A DNA stretch of 64,000 nt from Plectrocnemia conspersa (taxonomy: Eukaryota > Arthropoda > Insecta > Trichoptera > Polycentropodidae): contig VTFK01000468.1 in NCBI GenBank assembly GCA_009617715.1, forward strand, positions 124,001 through 188,000. Direction: 5' to 3'. The translations under genes were made by a program, and so were the position numbers. Below, in pieces: positions 58,001 through 64,000 of the stretch. The notes beneath the pieces are model-generated. The model was not told the origin of the DNA and ran no database searches. It saw only the letters and a list, made by a program, of their open reading frames with translations. Positions within the stretch are counted from its first letter, which is position 1; each line of letters opens with the position of its first letter.

Positions 58001-60179
58001 AAATACATAGTATTTATATACATAATACATAATAAAATTTAAATTATTATAGTTTGTTTACCAGATCTTCAAAAAGAAACGCTTTACCTTTATATTTATT
58101 TACAGAACAACTGCTGTGAACTTGTAAATAAGAGTAAGTTTATTAAAAATATTATTATGTGTGAAAGTATTTTAATAAAAAATGAATACAAATACAGTAT
58201 CTTAAGCAAATAGAACCTAAGCAGTTTTCTCAATACACCAGTTGCAGGTCGTTTATTTTATTCAATTGAGAGAATATTGGGCGATCATTATTATGGCTTT
58301 TTTTGCCCTTTTTTAATACGTCTATTTATATAATATAAATAACTTTACATGTTGAACATTAAAACATAGTTCGTTATATGTATACCTTTAACAGCATAAG
58401 CGAAAGAACAAAAAAAATATTGGGACAAAACAATATGGATATAAGTGATAATTTGTGTACATTTTACTGGAGATCTAAAACCATTGATATGTTGTCTTTA
58501 GCCTTTAAAGCAATATATGCTTTGGCATTTTGTGTTTGTATTTAAATTTAAGATTGTTAATACCATAGTCACCGACTGATACACGAGATTAGTAGGTTAG
58601 TGTGGTTTCGAGAAATATTTTTATAATATTATCTGGTATGAAAGTGACAGTATTCTTTAATTGCTAGTACTTAACGGCTTACATGCATTTTTATAATAAG
58701 TATAAAACTATACGTATTATTTGTATAGCTTAATTTTGAACAAGTAATTCTATATTAGTATTACTAGAGTTACTTGTTCATAAAGAATTGTTCATAAATA
58801 AAAAAAATATATAGTTAGCGTGCTATTGAATATCGTATATGTAATGGTGCCCAGCCCTTTAGAGCGAAAGTCCATAATATTTTTATTAAAGTTAAGCTTA
58901 AAGCTCAGGTGTAAGCTCATGTAATAAACGCTTGTTTTTCATTTCACATTTCCGCCCTGTTCATTTTGGAGAGGTTGTGGCAGTGTTTATCTACGTTTTT
59001 TGAAAATAATTGCTGATGTTTCAATTTGGTTGATTTAAATTTTACACCTCTCATTCTTAGTCTTTGTTTTCTTTAATTTCTCTCATTTAAATGTATTACC
59101 ATAGAATAATCTAAAACTCTTTTATGAATTTTAATATAACTGTGTAATAGAACGTATTGTATGCTATGATTAAGGCAATGGTAGTGACTGGAAAATTCAT
59201 AAGCAATAATGTGCTAATCCAAATCTAAGTGACTCCTTGCGAATTGATAAAGCTTTCACTATGAAAATAAATAAGTCACAACGACACGCTCAATGCTACA
59301 TCTGCGATGCTTATCTTATATTTTTTTATGTTACGAGTGGACCATCTAAAACACTTTTATGTAATAACAAATAAAATGATTTTTAAAATAAAACATGTAT
59401 GGTATTTTAAAGGATACGATAACTGTTACCAAAACTCAGTGAAGTAAGGTAAAAAAATCAGTTACTAACCTTTTAAATATATGTACAATCAATATTTTTT
59501 TTTTTTTTTTTTTATTTGTTGCAACGCAATTTTGTATAAATTTAAATACATAAGAATGAGATTTTACAAACAACGCTTTATTAAATTAATTTTAAAAACA
59601 ACCGAAAACCACTATACAATCGATTTGTTTTTTTGCTAATAACACCATTAGTAGAATATGGTAGAATATTTTATGTATGAATGAAGTTTCTTTAAATCCA
59701 AATCTTCAATCAGAATGCGGTTGCCATTTTGCATTAGCGTAAACGATTTTTCACTGTCGGAACTCGTCTGGATCTGAAACAATAACTTATCTAGGCATAC
59801 TCCCTTTTGATGTGTTTTTTCTTAGCCTGTTCCATCAAACAGAGTGGCGTGGCGGCCAACTATCAAAGGTGAACGAGTTCTTGCTTGTTTGCAATGAAAA
59901 TCCATTTTATACACGGATTTTATTTGTAACGCTTGCAGTGAATCCGAACAACGCTTTTCCTTGATAAAGACAAAAGCTCGCCAGAGCTTTAAATATATTT
60001 GAATAAGCTTAATTTAAAACTAACTCAATAATTCTACACTCGTGATATGAATAAATAACACATTTTTTAACTTTATATATAGGGTATCGTTAATAAAATA
60101 ATATTTTTTTATTTTAGTAAAAGCCATCATTTTCGCATTGATAAAATACGAAATTTAATTATTAATTACATTGAATTAT
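58001..60179. other. AT-rich desert
   Basis: Contains the hairpin at 58737-58780, a long poly-T run at about 59493-59512 (possibly the A-tail of a minus-strand retroelement, though none is recognisable beside it) and a GC-richer patch at 59700-59990. No gene recognised. Confidence 0.3.
58737..58780. repeat. Hairpin with 16-bp arms
   Basis: TGAACAAGTAATTCTA (58737-58752) pairs with 58765-58780 at 15 of 16 positions, with a 12-nt loop. 44 nt in total, shorter than a normal pre-miRNA. Confidence 0.45.
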
Positions 60180-60181
60180 TT

Positions 60182-60799
60182 TTGGCAAGTGAACTTAAAA
60201 TTGACCTCTTACGCATTAAAAGCACCATAGATCCATTTATCATTATATTGGTTAGTGCAACCCTACGTGACAATAGACAGAATAAACTAAAGGCATCACA
60301 AGAGCTGTTTCAAACCATCCGCAAGTGTTATTATACAACAATAAACATCAGGATACAAAACTCGCAAAGTGGTCAGTCTCACTTGTTAATAATATTTAAC
60401 GCCCGTTCTAAACTTGTTCAGATAACAGCTTACAACCTGTTTAAACTGAAAGGCAACTAAAAGTAAAAAACAAATTAATATAATAACATTCCTAGCTCAT
60501 CGTTAGTGTTCGTGACTCAGGCTGTACATGTGTATAAAACCAGATACACAGCGTTTAAATATACATCTATTGTTTAAAACTTGCTTCTGATAACACATCA
60601 ATCACTTACAACAATAATCAAGAGGTGCCCTCGAGCATTAACAGACGATATAGAGAAAACAGCTGTTTCTCTCTTCACCTCAAGTCTGTTTCAGCTCAAT
60701 ATCCAGAATCTAGAGTTCAACTTACTTTTCATACAACTAAATCCTTTGGATATAAGGACTTTGAGGAGATATAAATTTCAAATAGAAATACATTTTTGA
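60182..60799 (+). other. Two consecutive unrecognised open frames, possible decayed exons
   Basis: 60182-60460 (92 codons; SELKIDLLRIKSTIDPFIII...) and 60581-60799 (72 codons; SLFTSSLFQLNIQNLEFNLL...) share a strand and a less AT-rich, more protein-like composition. The C-terminal 'LFTSSLFQLNIQNLEFNLLF' stretch faintly recalls the last segment of insect gustatory receptors. The terminal TY-x5-QF signature is absent and I would not name it on this basis. Chance remains likely. Confidence 0.2.
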
Positions 60800-60959
60800 C
60801 ACAATATAGAATAGATCTAGAATTATCAGATGTTTCTGACGTTAGCTCTCAATAAATATATTCACTTTGTGTATATAAGTTATTAATAAACAATCTTTCT
60901 TAATAACGTTTCTTTCTCCACGTCAACATTAAACTTTTTTTTGTAATCCTTTACTTTTA

Positions 60960-61620
60960 TTAGCAGCCAAAAGCCCCCCGAATTTTTCGTCACAACATGA
61001 CTCCAAGAAGCTGACAGAAAAATTGTTAGATAAAAAGCGGTAAAAGTTCAAGAGATAAACGGCCGTGATAGCTTTATGGCGCTCTTCGGCTCCTTCCCTT
61101 ATTTTCCATCATACATATTCCCAATTTATCTCTAACAAGATTCCGATCAGGTTGCGAAAGCAGCTCGACTTTATGTCATTATCGGAGACAACGTAAAACT
61201 TTTCTAGCCCAATATATCAAATGACACGAGAATCGATAAATCAAAATTATAATTTATAATGTATCAGTGGTTTTTAATTAAATAAAAATTGGGGTTATAA
61301 TTTCTGTATAGTACATTTATAAGCTATAAACATATTTTGTATATATATACCTTCTGTATATAAACGCAGTACGTATACGTATTTTTATTTTCCTAGACAC
61401 AAGAGCCGGTGCTTTTCTAATAATGAACCGTCTCTTGTTTCGTATCACCTCTTCCATCATTGTGTCATCCCCTGAGTTCTGAAGTATTCACGTTGTTGAC
61501 CTGAATATGACCACTTCATACTGCTACGCAGAAATCGCGTGTCCCCTAGTTTTGACCCCCTACTCTGTAGCCTCATTCTTTTGTGCAGTTTCTGCAATCT
61601 TGCTCGCTATCAATATGATA
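60960..61620. other. GC-richer pocket
   Basis: Sub-blocks at 60960-61200 and 61400-61620, separated by AT-rich sequence. No frame above 60 codons. Candidate non-coding element. Confidence 0.3.
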
Positions 61621-62771
61621 TGATCATATTAAAACAACTATGATGCATACTATTATATTAAATATTTTTTTTATTATTGCACTTTTTGCAATACATTTTG
61701 GAGATCAATCGATTAGAATCTCTACAAGCATACATATTTTATTTAATAAATCAAAATATATTGATAATAAATTTAAATATAGTAGGTGTAGTATTACATA
61801 TGTCAAAATATCGTGCTTTAAAGCGAAAAGGAATTTATTTAACCAAAAATATATTCATTATAAACGTATTCTAGCGACCCAAATACAAATATAGCGTGCG
61901 GAGCTGAAAACGGTTACCAACCCATGTTCTAAAGCGGTTTTAAAGTTAGGGTTCCTAGAACAACATCATCAACTTGAAAGTTTTACATTCTAAAAAAAAC
62001 TCATTACATTTACAATATTTTAGTACAACACTTACAATTTATATACAGTTTTTAGACGCGTTTTTTTTTAAATTGCATTATTAAGTCTGTAATAAGTGTG
62101 CGTATGTAACGGTGTAACGCTATCTTTGCTCGAGAGTGCGCCTAAAAGAAATTTGTCAAACCTGATACTCACGAAGCAATCACTTAGCGCAGGTGTGGGC
62201 AACCATTTTAGCTTCATACGATCTTAAATTTGATTACCGGATTGCATGTATAAATTAGTGATTTTTAGATTTATTTTGTACCGTAGGAACAACGATGATA
62301 ACGATGTTTATAAATAGTACAAACTTTTCCAAAAGAGCCATAGAGACTTCGAAGGAGTCATTGACCACAGTTCTGTTATCTTATATTATAACGGTATGGT
62401 TTATAATCAATTTATACCTCTAGGTAGTACGGTCAATAAAAAAAAATCTGTAGGTACAGTTTTAAGCCGATTGTGTGAGGCAATTTATAGAATTGTACCA
62501 TGAAATGCATAGGCTTACACTTCGTCATAAAACGACACAAAAAATGGTATTATTCATATTTTTTAAATTCTACATATAAAGAGGTGTTAAAAATATAACA
62601 GTTAGTAACCATAGAAAAGATTTTAGTTAAGCTAAAATCACTGAGTAGGCTGAGAACTATACACAATGTTTCATTACACTAATGTTTTGCGATTGGAAAG
62701 AATCACTGTCGTAAGTGATGGGGACTGATATTATCTGATAGGGACTATTTTAAAGAGTTTAATATCAATAT
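61621..62771. other. AT-rich spacer, possible solo hAT end
   Basis: 'caggtgtgggcaacc' at about 62190-62204 has the look of a hAT terminus (CAG-GGTGGGCAAAC type), but no partner or duplication was found. Frames 61640-61894 and 61677-61874 are unrecognised. Confidence 0.25.
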
Positions 62772-62830
62772 TTAAAAATCAACAAATAGTAGTTTATATT
62801 TTATTTTTTTATTTTTTTTAGAAGAAATTA

Positions 62831-62876
62831 AGACCATCGTGGCATAACAGGTTACCCCAATGCGCCACGATGGTCT
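62831..62876. repeat. LINE-B 3' UTR stem-loop
   Basis: AGACCATCGTGGC (62831-62843) pairs perfectly with GCCACGATGGTCT (62864-62876) around a 20-nt loop, a few tens of bases before the A-rich LINE end. Several LINE families use a 3' stem-loop as the template signal for their own reverse transcriptase, so this is a plausible recognition hairpin. Confidence 0.65.
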
Positions 62877-62989
62877 AAAACAATTTTTAAATTTATAAAA
62901 CATAAAAAACGTATATATATACATAAATATAACAATACTTAAACATAACAAAAAATTAAATGATACAAACTGGATCAGATCCTCGTAGC

Positions 62990-64000
62990 TAACATTAAAT
63001 AAATCAATATGTAATGCCAGCGTATTAAAGAGCCGGATGGCCACAGCTATAGGCGAGTCGGCGAGTGGGGATGTCCTAGCCCTAACGTCCATCAAAAGAG
63101 GTCTCGATCGTGATTCTCGAAAATGTTCCGGAACCCAAAACTGGAATTCCTTGAGAATATCTGGATTGTCGACAGCACCTTTTAGTAATTTGAAAAAATG
63201 CTTAGCGACATACAGCTTTCTGCGAGAACTCAGCGAATCATATCCCAACGCTCCTAAAAGAAAGGCGCTGGGATATAAGTACGGATATTAACCAAATGTC
63301 CTTTTGTAAAGGTATCTTAATTACCTTTTTTGAATTTTTTCTACTAAAAGGGAATATTTGGTTATTCAGGGATTCCAAATTATAGATCCCGATTCAAGAA
63401 TGCTACGAACTAAGGTGTCATAAAGGATGCGAATAACTGACGGATCGTCAAAGTGAAAGGCATTCCTCATAACAAAGCCGAGCATCTTGGAAGATTTATC
63501 ACAGACGTCGTGTATGTGTAGAGAGAACCTCCATTTGCTCTCGAAAGTGATTTCGAGATCTTTAGTGGAAGTTTCTCTAGACAAAATGTTACCACCGAGA
63601 TGGTAAAAATAAGCTGATGGCGAACGGATTAGAGAAAATTACACAGTATGGCACTTTCCGAAACTAAAAAAAGGCAGACGGTTAACGGAAGCTTATCTCC
63701 ACATAGAGTCTAAATCACTTTGTAGAGAGAAGGAGTCCACAACAGATCGAATGCATTTATATAATTTTAATTTCTGTATTTATGTCATTAATAAATAACA
63801 CAAAAGGCAGAGGTCCCAGATTGGATCCTTGAGGAACCCCCGAAGGGGTAAAATATTCCTTTGACAATCGGCCACCATAGGCTACAAACTGTCTAGGATT
63901 GCTTAAATAACTCAAGAATAACCGAGTTAAATTATCTGAGCAACCGAGGTTCGACAATTTTTTTAATAATAACCTATGACAAACTTTGTCAAAGGCTTTC
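62990..64000 (-). pseudogene. LINE-B ORF2: reverse transcriptase and C-terminus, with the FADD box deleted
   Basis: Minus-strand blocks: AFDKVCHRLLLKKLSNLGCS; PSGVPQGSNLGPLPFVLFIN, then DINTEIKII and a stop at 63757. The next frame resumes directly with LYKCIRSVVDSFSLQSDLDS, so the YADD/FADD catalytic box between them is missing. It goes on with NRLPFFSFGKCHTV, stop, FSLIRSPSAYFYHLGGNILS, then STKDLEITFESKWRFSLHIH and KSSKMLGFVMRN (63584-63366), VRSILESGSIIWNP, stop, and KIQKR. After two further stops come ALGYDSLSSRRKLYVAKHFF, the LLKGAVDNPDIL block and RLFNTLALHIDLF. The natural stop has been lost, so the frame reads on through the 3' hairpin. It cannot make an active enzyme. Confidence 0.8.

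Larger units (their letters stand above)
62772..64000 (-). mobile_element. LINE-B copy 1: non-LTR retrotransposon, cut by the window edge
   Basis: Best preserved LINE here. In minus-strand sense it enters at the right edge within reverse transcriptase (KAFDKVCHRLLLKKL, motif A) and runs through motif B, the post-RT segment and the C-terminal tail. It ends with a 3' UTR carrying a 13-bp hairpin (62831-62876) and an A-rich (AAAAAAAATAAA-type) end at about 62790-62820. The LINE-B copies at 38.0 and 8.9 kb align with it. Jockey/CR1-type by motif wording. The rest of ORF2 must lie beyond 64000. Confidence 0.82.

Noticed and set aside
60182..60799. Naming these frames a gustatory receptor
   Set aside because: The diagnostic C-terminal TY-x5-QF signature and other receptor landmarks are absent; similarity is too faint.
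62190..62204. caggtgtgggcaacc as a hAT terminus
   Set aside because: No matching inverted end or 8-bp duplication found within 1.5 kb; left as a note only.
63037..63291. 84-codon plus-strand frame
   Set aside because: Antisense shadow of the LINE-B C-terminus.

Overview
This window looks like AT-rich intergenic (or very long intronic) DNA from an insect-type nuclear genome. There is no bacterial gene organisation: no long ORFs, no operons and no ribosome binding sites. What can be recognised by protein homology is almost entirely decayed transposable elements. They are several non-LTR retrotransposons (LINEs) of Jockey/CR1-like type, a hAT element with a ZBED/BED zinc finger, a pogo/Tigger element, a mariner element and a small TA-flanked MITE. 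This mixture is usual in insects. I cannot fix the order from sequence alone. I found no tRNA, rRNA, CRISPR array or convincing intact host gene.

Layout. 169-1468 is a deleted hAT element with terminal inverted repeats and a near-perfect 8-bp target duplication. 1.5-7.6 kb is non-coding DNA with three strong hairpins and several GC/CpG-rich pockets. 7.6-9.35 kb holds two LINE fragments side by side on the minus strand. 9.3-33 kb is mainly AT-rich desert carrying GC-rich pockets, a LINE scrap at 13.5 kb, tRNA-like SINE heads at 17.7, 18.4 and 30.1 kb, one copy each of two unclassified dispersed repeats (called R1 and R2 here), and a LINE scrap at 32.0 kb. A Tigger element lies at 33.26-34.27 kb, a MITE at 37.5 kb and another LINE copy at 38.0-38.65 kb. 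A degenerate ~100-bp tandem satellite, each unit carrying CACGTG, runs from 42.0 to 44.1 kb and is split by a 5'-truncated LINE at 42.82-43.71 kb. Further copies of R1 (49.4 kb) and R2 (51.8 kb), a mariner (52.7-53.65 kb), a ~175-bp tandem repeat (53.7-54.1 kb) and a plus-strand Jockey-like LINE (56.2-57.2 kb) follow. The right edge cuts through the best-preserved LINE (62.77-64.0 kb).

About thirty GC/CpG-rich pockets of 150-1000 bp stand out against the AT-rich background and contain no recognisable TE. Several share a CCGGGGAG word, all on the plus strand. The simplest reading is candidate cis-regulatory or otherwise constrained DNA in a gene desert; this is inference and needs comparative alignment.

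The observations most worth following are the CACGTG satellite with its clean LINE interruption, the R1 repeat with a conserved pair of CCAAT boxes at fixed 29-bp spacing, the near-perfect hairpins, the shared CCGGGGAG word, and the 3'-terminal hairpin of the LINE-B family. Names such as LINE-A, LINE-B, R1 and R2 are local labels, not database names. Base-composition statements are by eye.
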